Shown in pieces: positions 1-10,258 of a stretch of 64,000 nt of DNA. How positions within the stretch are numbered: the stretch's first letter is position 1; every line of letters begins with the position of its first letter. The position numbers and the translations under genes were made by a program. The notes under the pieces are model-generated. The model was not told the origin of the DNA, did no database searches, and worked only from the letters and a program-made list of their open reading frames with translations. Source of the stretch: Strigops habroptila (Eukaryota > Chordata > Aves > Psittaciformes > Psittacidae); contig NC_046358.1 of NCBI RefSeq assembly GCF_004027225.2, forward strand, positions 862,911 through 926,910. The letters run 5' to 3'.

Positions 1-2066
1 CCTGCAGATGCTTTAATTAATGGAGCACAAATTGAATAGCCCCACCTCAGTGTGCTTCATTAGGAGGACACAGATGGGCTCTTAAACATTAATTCCAGCT
101 GAGATCCCCCAGAGAAGAAAAGGGGAGCTCGAGAGCTTTGTGGTCCAGCTAAGATGCAGCTAAGGTGAGCCCCAGGCAGGGACCAGTTCTCCCTGCTCTG
201 CACAACCTGCATCTACCCATGAGAGAGCGTTGAAAGGCTCAGCCCTTCCCTTGCTTTTGGCTTCCTCTTTGCTAAGGGTCAAGGTAATGGTGCAGGACAC
301 TTCCCTTATCCTCCAGCTCTGGAGGTTGACCCTGCTGTGTGATGCTCAGCTCTGCATTCTTCTCCTCTGTGGGTGCATCAGGATCCATCCTGGCAGGACC
401 TGCTGTGCCCTATCACACCATGGGGCTGGAAGCTGTGGGGAGCATCTCTGGGCCTGTGCCCCAACCCAGGGACCTGTGCTTCCCCTGGCTTTGCCCCAGT
501 GTGTTTTGCCTTTCTGCAGACCTCATCCCTCCCTCCTTGGGGATGCAGTTCAGGTCCCCAGCTCCTGCCAGCTAACGAGTGGAGGAGCAATTACTGCCAC
601 CCCATCTCCAGCCCACGCGGGTGGGTCTCCTTGGTAACAGGGCTTTCAGTCCCTCCTTCCTCCCTGCTCTGCTTTTATCCACACTGCAACGCTGAGGAGT
701 TAATCCCTGTTTGGGAAGGGGTGAGGGAAAGGCACGTGTAGGAAGTGATGAATTAGCTGCTGGTAATTAGCACCCCAGGACTCAGCTCTGCACTAAGCTA
801 TTTGCTGCGCAGTGTTGCTTGACAGCACACCATGGCCACTTGGCTCCTGTTTCCACCACGACCATTAATCTGGCAGCAGGGTTACCCCCAGCCCCTCCAT
901 GCTCCATCAGCTCTGAACTATCTTCTCATTAAGCTTGAACAGTGGCAGCACTTAACTAGTGTGTCATGAGGAGGAGTGATAAACCAAGAGGCTGAAGGTA
1001 AAGAGCCCATTTGCTCTGAGAATATTGCTCCTGGCACTTGCTGTGGGTGCAGAGTTGGCTCTAGCCCCATGACTGCAGCTCTGAAGGATGCCTGGTGGCC
1101 ACAGGTGGTTGTCTTCCTTCAGGACCCTGTTAGTGGGGAGGATTTTAAAGGCATAACTTTAAGTGTCTCAAAGTCTTCAGGTAGGGGGGTTAATCAGCAT
1201 CTTCTATGAGAGTTCAACCTCTCAGACTCTGTTGGGAGCTGTTGCAGGCACTCCAGGAGCTATGTGCCATAAGTAAACCTTAGCAAAGTGCCTCTTCCAG
1301 GAAAAACTGAGAACACTTGGTTTTAAAACCTTCAGGTGAGCAGGAGCACAGGAGGTGAGAGCCACTGTGTGGTTTATGCCTGCAGTTAAAGTGACTGTAA
1401 GTACAGATGGGATGAATCAATCCTGTGGCCATTTGCACATGGAATTAGAGGCATGCTTTAAAAGTCTGGAATCGGGTATTGAATATCTAGAATGAAAACC
1501 TACATCTTAGGACAGCTGCCTCCCACATCAGGAGGTTAGATAGTGCAGTGAGAACCAAAGAAACATTGGGGTTCAGCTGGGGGAAACAGCAGTGAAGCCC
1601 CATCTAAGGCAATAGGAGTGTATCCAGATGGGACAAAATCCAGGGGTTTAGGTGGAAGCAATTTTAATCCTTTGAACTGGAACAGTATTTGTGTAGTCTG
1701 GGTGAAGTGGGACAACTTTTCAGGAATCCATTGCCACAGATTCTCATTGTCATTGTGGAATACCCCTGGGTGGGAATGGTGGCTTGTTCCGATCTGGGTA
1801 TGGATTTACAACATGACTCCAACTGAGCTTTGTGACCTCTTCTGCCTCACTTTTCCTGCCTGTAAAGTCAACCAGCACTGGGACAGTGTGTTTAGGCTGT
1901 GGGTAAAGCACTGTGTGTGTGCACATCACTTCAGAGAGAGAAGCTGACCTTGCTCCAAGCTGGTTTCAAGCATTGCTGAGCATCTCTGGTGGTGGCAATA
2001 CAAAGTGCCCTGAACGCAGCTGCTCCAGACATTGTTATTAACAAGAAGCTCTTTTCCCTGTGCCAG
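1..2066 (+). other. CCDC9B: Intron of CCDC9B upstream of the first exon visible here (partial)
   Basis: No exon of CCDC9B can be recognised here. The first recognisable exon begins at 2067 in phase 0, so at least one upstream coding exon must lie before the window and this stretch is read as intron. Reading frames present are short and lack similarity to the N-terminal part of the CCDC9 family as I know it. A weak MIR-like stretch is possible near 1826-1890, too diverged to call. Confidence 0.6.
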
Positions 2067-2251
2067 GATGGTGGGAAGTCATCCCAGAAGAGCCCTGGAG
2101 ACCTGAGTTTCCCCATGACAGGACGGGAGCGCTCGGAGTACCTCCGCTGGAAGCGGGAGCGGGATCAGATTGACCTGGAGCGAGTGGCACGTCACAAGAA
2201 CGCGAAGGGCGAGTGGCGACGGGCTTGGGATGTGGAGAAGTCAGAGCACAT
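2067..2251 (+). CDS. CCDC9B: CCDC9B exon with the conserved TGRERSEYLRW block
   Basis: The acceptor is a pyrimidine-rich tract ending CCAG at 2066. The exon starts in phase 0 with DGGKSSQKSPGD and runs to the donor GTAGGT at 2252. It leaves two bases (AT) that the next exon completes to Met. The length of 185 bp and the block MTGRERSEYLRWKRERDQID identify the family. Reading through the donor gives a stop codon at once, which supports the splice. Confidence 0.92.
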
Positions 2252-5200
2252 GTAGGTCCTGCCTTGTCCTGGCTGCTTTGTGTGCAGCAGGTCACCTGCA
2301 GCCAGTGATGAGCTCTTGTGCAGCGATGAGCTGTCATGTGCCTCTCCCTGACCAGATCCACACTGCCGTCTCTTTCTCCTCCTGACCATGTCTGTCAGTG
2401 GGACCAGATACCAGAGTGATTCTCATGTTTTCTTTCTGACCTGAGGGCTCCTACCCTGATGGGAGATACTGTGTGCTGACAGGTTGCCTGCCTTGGGTCC
2501 AACCAGGACTTGGACTGTGGGAGGGAGGGGAGCATGAATCAGCGCTTGGGCAACATCTGGAGGATCCTCTCCGTCTCCACATGGACAAATCCAATGGCAG
2601 GAGGGTGCAGGTGCTCCTCTAGGAAGAGGGATGGACAAACTTGCATTGCTAGTCCACAGGTTTTCTCACTGCCCTGCTTGTTTCTCCTTTCTTTTGAATC
2701 ACAGGAGAGGCCAACGTACCTATATCCTCCACACCTCAAACTGAGCTGGTTCAGGCACTGTGGTGTGAGGGGATCACTTCAAAGAGCTGCCCATATGATA
2801 CAGGGACACGCAGGGGACAGTATAGAAGAGATCCTAATGGGGTCTGACACTTCCCTGCTTTAAACATTGTCCCTCCAGCTGTGCTTGTTCCACTGGGTCA
2901 CAGCAGCTAGAGAGCTCTGGAGGATGACTTGGCACCTGCAGCAGGACAGGTTTTGGTAGGGTGTGGAGTTGGGGAGTGTTATGTAGGTTTGCTGATAAGA
3001 GTTTGTGCAGGGCAGATAGGTGGGATGATCTTTCGGCTGAGGAATGGGACCAAATACACAGATTTTCAGTCCCTGAGACCCCAACTGAGAGAGGTGAATT
3101 GACTCAAGCAGGTGCTGAGTGTTGCTGGCAAGACAGCTTTGAGCCCTATTGTCTCCCATCTCTCCATTTTTAAGAGAAAAACCATAATACAAACCAAGCA
3201 GGATTAGAAACCAACCAAACGAGTCTGATCTGAGATGACAAGTCCTGAAGCTACTTTAGATTGTGTTTGGAAGCTGCATTTGAGCATGGTACAGCTATGC
3301 TACAGGCACCTCCAGGCTTCATGGATGTTCACAGGATTAAATCTATACAACTGGGTACTGACGTAAAGGTTTTGGAGGTTCTCCTTTGGGGTAGAATTGC
3401 CTCACAGCCTCATTTCTCCTGGTTGGTGCATGCAGCTTCAGCTCCTGCTGCTAGACCTGCACATATTTGCCAGTGGGCTGGTGCAGAAGGGCCGAGGCTG
3501 GAGCCTGCGTCGTCTCGAGGTCTCCTGCCCATGCTTTGCACACTGGAGGAGAACGCTCAGGTCTGACAATGCCTGTTTTTAACCTGCAGGTTTGAAGAGG
3601 ATGGGGAGCCAGCCTTGGATAATCCCAGCAATAAGAAAGGTTGGCAAGGGACACCTAGACTCTGTCCTGACGCTTAGTGAATGCTGATCCTGCGATCCCA
3701 GTGCCGCAGCAGCCGTCGTGCTGTCAGTTGTGAAACTCTGCTTTTCTGGGCCTCTGAGCGCAGTGTTGGGGTCTCAGCCCTCTCTGCTTTGCAGAGTGCT
3801 CAGGGGATGGGATTTGAGCATCTGGGTGCTAGTGCTTTTTACCTCCCCAGGGAGAGCAGTGGCTTCTGTAACCTTGTACGACACAGTGCGGAGGCTCAGC
3901 GCCGCCTCCTTTCCCACACGCTGGGTTGAGAGGCAATCCTATTCCAGAGCACATCATCTCTGATCCCTGTGGCACCTGCTGGCTTCTTTACTGGCATAAG
4001 TCCATCATGACTCCTGTTGCTCAGGAGATGGACTGGCAGAACAAAGCTTTCCCTTGTGACACCCTATCTGAACATCAGGCTTTGTGCTGTGTGTCCATTG
4101 CAGAACCTCACTCACTTCCGTGCGTGCTTTGCTTTGTCCTTTCAGGGGGAAGAAACGCAAGGAAATTCCAGCACAAATCCTTTCCTCCCGATGGGAGAGG
4201 TGAGTAAACCACAGCACTCAGTTCTGTCACCCCACTGAATGGCAGCACCTCTGATACACCCTCATGGAGAGTTCTCTCCAGGCATGCTCATGGATTTGGA
4301 GTGCCTTTTGGGCACATGCCATGTGGCTGCCCTCATAGCTGTGTGGTACTGTCTGTGCCTTGTGGCAAGGGAGAACAGGAACAAGTCTTCCAAGAACAGC
4401 ACAAGGCAGACTGGCCAAGGAATGATTTAACTTATAATTGGAATTTGGAATAAAAAATGTAGAAGAAATACCCCTAAATTCTCAATTTGTATTTATTACT
4501 TTAGCTAATATATATGTTGTATGCATACAGCTTCAGAGGCTTCCCCTCCAGAGGTACTTTACAGTGATAGAAGGATGTTGGCCCCTTCTGTGGTCCATCA
4601 GCTGGTTCTGCCTGCTCCTACATGGCATTTCCAACCTGTCTTCTAGGTGGAGCAAATGCGAACAATCCTGGTCCAAAAGTGGTGCCTGCAGTGAGCAGCC
4701 GAGCCAAGGGGAAGGACAGGCTGACCGGCAGAGCCAGGAGGTAAGGAGGCTGGCAGCACTGCAGGAATTGGTTGGGGTATACACATCCAGGCCTCATTCC
4801 TTGCTGAATTGTGAAGAGGGACAGGCAAAAAAGGACCTTGTTCCAGCTGGGATATTGTTCCATCTCAACAGGCAGCTGTTTGTATGAGTTCACATTGGCT
4901 GGGACCATGTCTAGCAGGACTTCACTTAGAATCATAGATTGGTTTGGGTTGGAAGGGACCTTAAGGCTCCTCTAGTTCCAACCCCCTGTCATGGGCAGGG
5001 GTGCCTCACACTAGACCAGGTTGCTCCAAGTCCTGTCCAACCTGGCCTTGAATACTTAGTCTTATCTGACTTCCAGGCACTGCTGATGTAGAGGGGCAGC
5101 CTCCAAAGATAGTTCTCAGCTGAACTGATGATAATTAGGATTGATGCTGTGGTACATAACTCCTTTCTTAAACAGCTCTCCTCAAAGGTCCCAGGCGGGT

Positions 5201-8200
5201 GAGGAGGAGGTGTCCTGCTCCTGCCGCTGTGGGCAGCACACAGCAATGTACCACTTTGCACTGAATTGATTTCAGAATATCAGCAAAACCAAGTGTGTTC
5301 ACAGGTTCACTCACATCCTCGCAGGGGTCCCCTCCCCTGCTGCTCTCCATAATTAAGCTTCACTGCAGCCTCCAGCTTCCTGGAGCCACCCTGGCAGTTT
5401 AATAATAGTGATTGTCATCTCAGCACTGCCATCCCCTTTAGTGGGCAACAAAAAGATGAAGGGTTGATTACAGACCCCAAGCCTCTTCATTTATCCATAT
5501 AAAACCATTCCAGCAGCATTTAATGTTAGCATTCTGCTTCCATCCAGGTCAGTTATGACCATGCAGCTAAACAGATGCACATAGGATGTGCTTCATGGGG
5601 CACTCACAGCATTTCCCACCACAAGTGAGTGAGCTGGAGGTGAGCTGCTGCTCAATGTTACTGGCTGAAATGAAGAGTGTTGGGCAGGGTCTGTGTGTGC
5701 AGGATTCTGCTGTGTCAGGACAATAGAATCATATAATCACAGACTGGTTTGTGTTGGAAGGGACCTTAAAGCTCATCCAGTCCCAACCCCCTGCCACGGG
5801 CAGGGACACCTTCCACTAGAGCAGGTTGCTCCAAGCCCCTGTGTCCAACCTGGCCTTGAACACTGCCAGGGATGGGGCAGCCACAGCTTCTCTGGGCACC
5901 CTGTGCCAGCGCCTCAGCACCCTCACAGGGAAGAGCTTCTGCCTCAGAGCTCATCTCAATCTCCCCTCTGGCAGGTTAAAGCCATTCCCCTTGGCCTGTC
6001 CCTACAGGCCCTTGTCCAAAGCCCCTCTCCAGGTTTCTGCTGTGCAGAGCCTGGCACTGTATTAAGCCTGAAGATCTTATAATGTTGCTGTTGTGCCCGG
6101 TGGCTGTAGTTGGAGGAAGTGCACCTGAGCAGCCGTAGCTCTCAGCTGGTTATGCTGCAAACTGGGAATCCGCTTACAGCATAAAGATGGGGTGTCTTAT
6201 GCCTTCCTAAGCCCTCTCAGTTAATCATGCTTTTAACAATTAAATTTAAATCTGATAAATCAATGAAGAATAGGATCAGCAGCATGTAAATAATCCAGTT
6301 AGCTTTGTGTCTTATGTTCCATCCCCTGCTGTCCTCAGCTCTATCCCCAGTAAAATGTACTTGGGAAAGAAAAGCTGATGTGCTGAAGAGCATCCTCTGC
6401 TCCACTGCTTCTCTTTGGGAAGAGCCATTCTTGAAGCTTTTCCTCTAATTTCAAACCTCATCTTAGGGAGTCTTTGGGGTGCTGAATATTCCTTATCTTC
6501 ACTCATGTCTGCCTTTTATCACTTAGATTCCTCTCCTATTTAGGTCCAAGCAACTCAAGAGCAGTGGTAAGACTCATTTGGAGCATCTGGTGGTGACTTC
6601 CAGCAGCAACTTACCCATAAAGAATTTGGAGCCAAGCTCCCATATGAGCATGTATGATGGATAGCACTGGCCATGCTAGGGAACACACTGAGCATTTTCA
6701 TTGCCTCATAGTAATTAACAACACTCTGGTGTGTTCATGGTAATGATGGGGAGGAGATGTGAAGTGTTTCAGAATTGCTGTCTGGCCAGTTTGGGCTATC
6801 TTTAGGCCTGTGGGGTGGTCTGTTCTGGGCTGGCTCTGCAGGAGCCATGCAGTGCTGGAGTGGATGGAGCAGGGAGAGGCAGAAACCTGCAGCTCCTCTG
6901 TTTAGATGTCCTTCCAGTGAAAGCAGTCATCAGTCCCACCAGCATCAGTGCAGAAGGGGACTGACCACCAGGGCAGCCCATGCTGGAATTTAACATGCTT
7001 GACTCTGTATGATGAGCTCTATCCCTACAACCTGATGTTCAGAGTCTCTACAGGGCACCATGGAAAATACAACCCCAGTGGTGGGGGCTACTTCCAACAA
7101 AAGGGGCCCTTTTGCAGTCTGAGCTTGCACAGCCCGTGGCAGGGACCTAGGTGCAGTCAGGACAAGACCTGCTGGCTGTGGTTTGGGTGCTGGGTCTGTC
7201 TCCAAGCCCTGGAGGACTGCTCCAAGCTGCTTCACCCTCTGGCTCTGAGAGCTTTGGGGTGCTTGCAAATGCAATTCACTTCTGCCCTAAGGACTTTGTA
7301 AGATAAACAGTGTGAAGCAGCTTAGTGTGGTTGTAGGGTGCAGCCTGTGGTGTAATTCCCACACAACTTCCACTAGGGCACAGGGGGTCACTGTAACACA
7401 CTTGCCTCTGGAAATGCCTGACTGCATTCACCTCGATGTGCATCTTGTATCTTGGTCCAAATTTGCCATATGAAGAGGCTGGTAAGAACAGCAGAGTCTG
7501 TCTGGAGAAGAATTAGATCTCACACACCTTTGCATGTGTGTTTTAAGAGTATGGGGCAGGGAGAAATGTGTAGGTTACACATATCTCTGTGTGTGATACC
7601 ACTCACCAGGCACACATACAAGAACTAAGAGTTACTAAGACCCCTCCCTGCCCAGGAGCACTGCATGGGCACATTCAGATTGATACCCACCTATATTCAA
7701 AGAAGCAAAAGCAGTTCCTCGTGCAGCCTTTCATTAAGCTGTGGCACAGGATGTTGTAGCTGCTGCAAATTTATTAAGGGGTCAAAATGCACTTGCACAA
7801 ATCCTTGGAAGAAGTTGTCTCCTAAGCATGACTCAACACAGAGACACCATCTGAGGCTCAGGAAATCCCAGAGCTGCACGTTTCTGGAAGCTGGGTGGGT
7901 AGTGGGAGGTATTAAATGCATTTGCCCTCTTTCCAAAGTCTACTCTAAGCATCTGCTAGTGATGCTGAGAGGGGCAGAGAGCTTCAGTCTGATCCTCTGG
8001 CATCCTTGCAGTCTGCTTGCACATGGCCATGTCACCAATCTCCCAGGCTGCTTACTCCAAAGCCATTTTATCCTTCACTGTCTGCCTCTGTCTGCTGTCG
8101 TGGAGATCTGGGACACTTGGGCGCTGTCAGGCACTGGTTGAGACTGTGGCAGACATCGGCATAAACAAATTTATACATATCTTATTAGTCTAACAGCCAC

Positions 8201-10258
8201 TGTCTGTTCTGGCAATTGGATTTTATGTTTTCATTACATTTAGAACTATAACAACCAGTTCATTAAGATTTAGTGGTCTCAGATGAGTGTCTGGAAGGGC
8301 TGAGTGCTTTGCAGGTGCCAAAAGGAACTGGATCAGTTTGTCTGCTGCCTTTATCTCTCATTGCTTGGTCAAGGGGCTCAGGCAAGGAATGCATGGTCCT
8401 GGTAGGAATTCCTTCCCAGGTTCAGGCAGGGAGAGTGGCTGTGCCATAGGAGAGTGTGAGCAGCAGGTTGAAGGAGGTGATCCTGCCCCTCTGCTCTGCT
8501 CTGGTGAGACCCCACTTGCAGCACTGTGTGCAGGGCTGGTGTCCCCAACATAAGAAGGACATGGAGCTGATGGAGAAAGTCCAGAGGAGGCCACAAGGAT
8601 GCTCAGGGCCTGGAGCACCTCCCGTATGGAGCCAGGCTGAGAACATTGGGGCTGTTCAGCCTGGAGAAGAGAAGCTGCGTGGAGACCTCAGAGCAGCTCC
8701 CAGTGTCTGAAGGGGGCTACAAGGATGTTGGGGAGGGACCTTCATCAGGGACTGGAGCGATGGGACAAGGGTGATGGGTTCAAACTGAAACAGGGGAAGT
8801 TCAGGTTAGATCTAAGGCAGAAGCTCTTCCCTGTGAGGGTGCTGAGGCGCTGGCCCAGGGTGCCCAGAGAAGCTGTGGCTGCCCCATCCCTGGCAGTGTT
8901 CAAGGCCAGGTTGGAAAGAGCCTTGGGTGACATGGTCTAGTGTGAGGCATCACTAGACCCCCATGGCAGAGGGTTGGAACTAGATGATCTTAAGGTCCTT
9001 TCCAACCCAAACCATTCTATGATTCTATAACTTGAAGGCCTAAATTCTGAATTTCATATTTATTTTCTTTCTTGACAGATGGGACGCAAAAGAAGGAGAG
9101 GACATGTTGTTTCTGAAGGATGACCTTGACAGCCAGGTCAGCTCAGGAGTTCAAGGCTGGTTGCTGAGTTCTCTCAGAACATGCTCTGTCAGGAAAGTTG
9201 GAGGCTCTCAGCCAGGGCAGAGCTGGGAAACCTCTGTGATGGGGTAAATGTGCCCCTTGTTATCACTCACCATATGAGAGAGCAACTTCACTTCTTGCAT
9301 TGACCCTCTGTCAGCACAACAAACCCCACTTCCTCTGGTACCTGAACACTTCTCCAGCTACATCCTTTCATGTCCTTTAATGGCCTCTGCAAGCATTTCC
9401 TCATGTTTTGAGGACCACCATAGACAAGGAAACCATATCCAGGTATTTGAATAAGCTGAACTAAATCTCTCCTTCTTTCCTCAGAAGAGCCTTGGGATGG
9501 AGAAGCGGAAGAGCAGAGGTGAGGAGGGGGTGGAAGAGAACTGCCCAGCTGAGCCGGAGGAGAAGGTCAAACAGCCAAACCCCCAAGATCATGGGGCCTC
9601 CTCATCACAAAGGCTCAGAAGTGGAAAGGTCCATTCTGCCCACAATGGTCGGAAGGAGGAGCGGAGAGGAGCGAAGGGCTCCAGCGTGGAGGTGTCTGTG
9701 GCCAGCACAGGTGACTCGGAGCCAGGGCCCAAGCCAAGTAATGAAGGTGCTGGGGAAGATGCCAGTGGGAAGCCTGACGCTGCTGACATCCCCCAGGAGA
9801 GCACTGACAGCACTGCTTCACAGAGCAGCCTTCCAAGCACCGTGCAGGCCACCAGGCATGGCAGTGAGGAGACGTTGTCATTGCCTGTGGCTGCGAATGT
9901 AGATGGAGCTGCCTTAGAGAAAACCACAGCTTCAGAACAGGAGTCCACTGAGGGCTCCTCAAACAGCCACGGGGGAAAGGTGGACGCAGCAGGAGACAGA
10001 CTGGATGCAGGTCAAGGACAGCTGGTGAGAAAAGGAGGGGAGGAAGTGACCCCAAACACTGCCCTTCAGGGGCAGGCACTTGCACTGAAAGGAGGTGAAG
10101 ATGCTGAAGGCACTGAACACAAAGAGCCTTTGCCCCCAGGGAAAGCCAACTCTGACAAGACTGTTGACTCTGAGCAGGACACAGCAAAATCACAGGCCAG
10201 GGAGGGGGACCAGCCTGAGGGTTGCAAGGACAAGGACACTGGGGACACTCTCAACTAG
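2067..10258 (+). CDS. CCDC9B: CCDC9B, coiled-coil domain containing 9B (six 3' coding exons, 5' end outside window)
   Basis: Exons 2067-2251, 3590-3639, 4146-4199, 4647-4740, 9079-9136 and 9485-10258 all have AG/GT borders and compatible phases. They join to 1,215 bp, that is 404 residues and a stop. The visible product begins with the most conserved block of the CCDC9 family (MTGRERSEYLRWKRERD, then EWRRAWDVEKSEHMFEEDG). It continues through a basic Gly/Asn/Lys-rich linker to RARRWDAKEGEDMLFL and ends in a long acidic, Ser/Gly/Glu-rich tail that looks disordered. CCDC9 itself has the first block as MTGRERSEYLRWKQERE. I choose the 9B paralogue because of its position beside INAFM2 and PLCB2, as in human. 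CCDC9 has been described as associated with the exon junction complex; the function of 9B is not established. The exact 3' UTR end is unresolved. Confidence 0.88.
3590..3639 (+). CDS. CCDC9B: CCDC9B exon, small (50 bp)
   Basis: Preceded by TTTTTAACCTGCAG and followed by GTTGGC. With the AT carried from the previous exon it reads MFEEDGEPALDNPSNKK. CCDC9 has MFKDGPVPAHEPS at the same place, which fixes the frame. Ends with one base over. Confidence 0.85.
4146..4199 (+). CDS. CCDC9B: CCDC9B exon, basic linker
   Basis: The acceptor is TTTGTCCTTTCAG and the donor is the strong GTGAGT at 4200. In the frame set by the preceding exon it reads GRNARKFQHKSFPPDGR. It is 54 bp long and keeps phase 1. 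The sequence is poorly conserved, so the call rests on splice sites and on the frame carrying through to the next exons. Confidence 0.8.
4647..4740 (+). CDS. CCDC9B: CCDC9B exon, Gly/Asn/Pro linker to RAR motif
   Basis: Acceptor CTGTCTTCTAG at 4646 and donor GTAAGG at 4741. It reads GGANANNPGPKVVPAVSS and then RAKGKDRLTGRAR, ending with AG of a split Arg codon. The basic RAKGK..RLTGRAR run leads directly into the WDAKE motif of the next exon 4.3 kb downstream. Confidence 0.87.
4928..5055 (-). repeat. CR1 LINE 3' fragment
   Basis: Begins with the reversed CR1 3' tail (AGAATCATAGATTGG), followed by TTGGGTTGGAAGGGACC and the usual CCAACCCCCTG(T/C)CATGGGCAGGG block. It breaks off after GGCCTTGAATA. 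Antisense to CCDC9B. Confidence 0.9.
5724..6047 (-). repeat. CR1 LINE 3' fragment
   Basis: Reversed tail ATAGAATCATATAATCAC, then the shared core of the most abundant CR1 family in this window. That core includes GAACACTGCCAGGGATGGGG and GCCAGCGCCTCAGCACCC. Its conserved sequence gives spurious open reading frames on both strands. Confidence 0.95.
8456..9030 (+). repeat. CR1 LINE 3' fragment, longest copy here
   Basis: A forward copy of about 575 bp. It starts near GTGAGCAGCAGGTTGAAGG, passes through GGTGAGACCCCACTTGCAG and GTTCAGCCTGGAGAAGAG, then the 3' core, and ends with ATTCTATGATTCTATAA. The 3' tail stops 48 bp before the next CCDC9B exon. Confidence 0.95.
9079..9136 (+). CDS. CCDC9B: CCDC9B exon with WDAKE motif
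   Basis: Acceptor TTTCTTTCTTGACAG. The first base completes the split Arg codon, after which the exon reads WDAKEGEDMLFLKDDLDSQ and ends in phase 0 at GTCAGC. The acidic W-D-A-K-E segment follows the basic RAR run of the previous exon. Confidence 0.9.
9137..9484 (+). other. CCDC9B: CCDC9B last intron
   Basis: A 348 bp intron with donor GTCAGC and acceptor CTTCTTTCCTCAG. Nothing else is recognisable in it. Confidence 0.85.
9485..10258 (+). CDS. CCDC9B: CCDC9B terminal coding exon, acidic low-complexity tail
   Basis: The exon starts AAGAGCCTTGGGATGG in phase 0 and codes for 257 residues to TAG at 10256. The tail is rich in Glu, Ser, Gly, Ala, Thr and Asp, with no predicted fold and no cysteine-based or catalytic motif. 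It opens with a basic run (MEKRKSRGEE) and ends GDQPEGCKDKDTGDTLN. An open frame this long outside repeats, in phase with the upstream exons, makes it secure as coding. Its sequence cannot be tied to a named domain. The 3' UTR follows; the first poly(A)-like hexamer I found is ATTAAA at 12358, and AATAAA occurs only at 19271 and 20140. Confidence 0.88.
   Translation, partial: KSLGMEKRKSRGEEGVEENCPAEPEEKVKQPNPQDHGASSSQRLRSGKVHSAHNGRKEERRGAKGSSVEVSVASTGDSEPGPKPSNEGAGEDASGKPDAADIPQESTDSTASQSSLPSTVQATRHGSEETLSLPVAANVDGAALEKTTASEQESTEGSSNSHGGKVDAAGDRLDAGQGQLVRKGGEEVTPNTALQGQALALKGGEDAEGTEHKEPLPPGKANSDKTVDSEQDTAKSQAREGDQPEGCKDKDTGDTLN

Larger units (their letters stand above)
4741..9078 (+). other. 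CCDC9B: CCDC9B intron, about 4.3 kb, with three CR1 fragments
   Basis: The intron lies between the donor at 4741 and the acceptor at 9078. It holds CR1 pieces at 4928-5055, 5724-6047 and 8456-9030. I see no exon of CCDC9B and no other gene in the rest. Confidence 0.85.

Noticed and set aside
5693-6082. Repeated peptide ([20 protein letters not shown] and its reverse-strand partner) in open frames near 5.8, 13.8, 22.0, 35.3 and 49.0 kb
   Set aside because: All are translations of the same CR1 3' core, which is open by chance in several frames. They are copies of a repeat, not a gene family.
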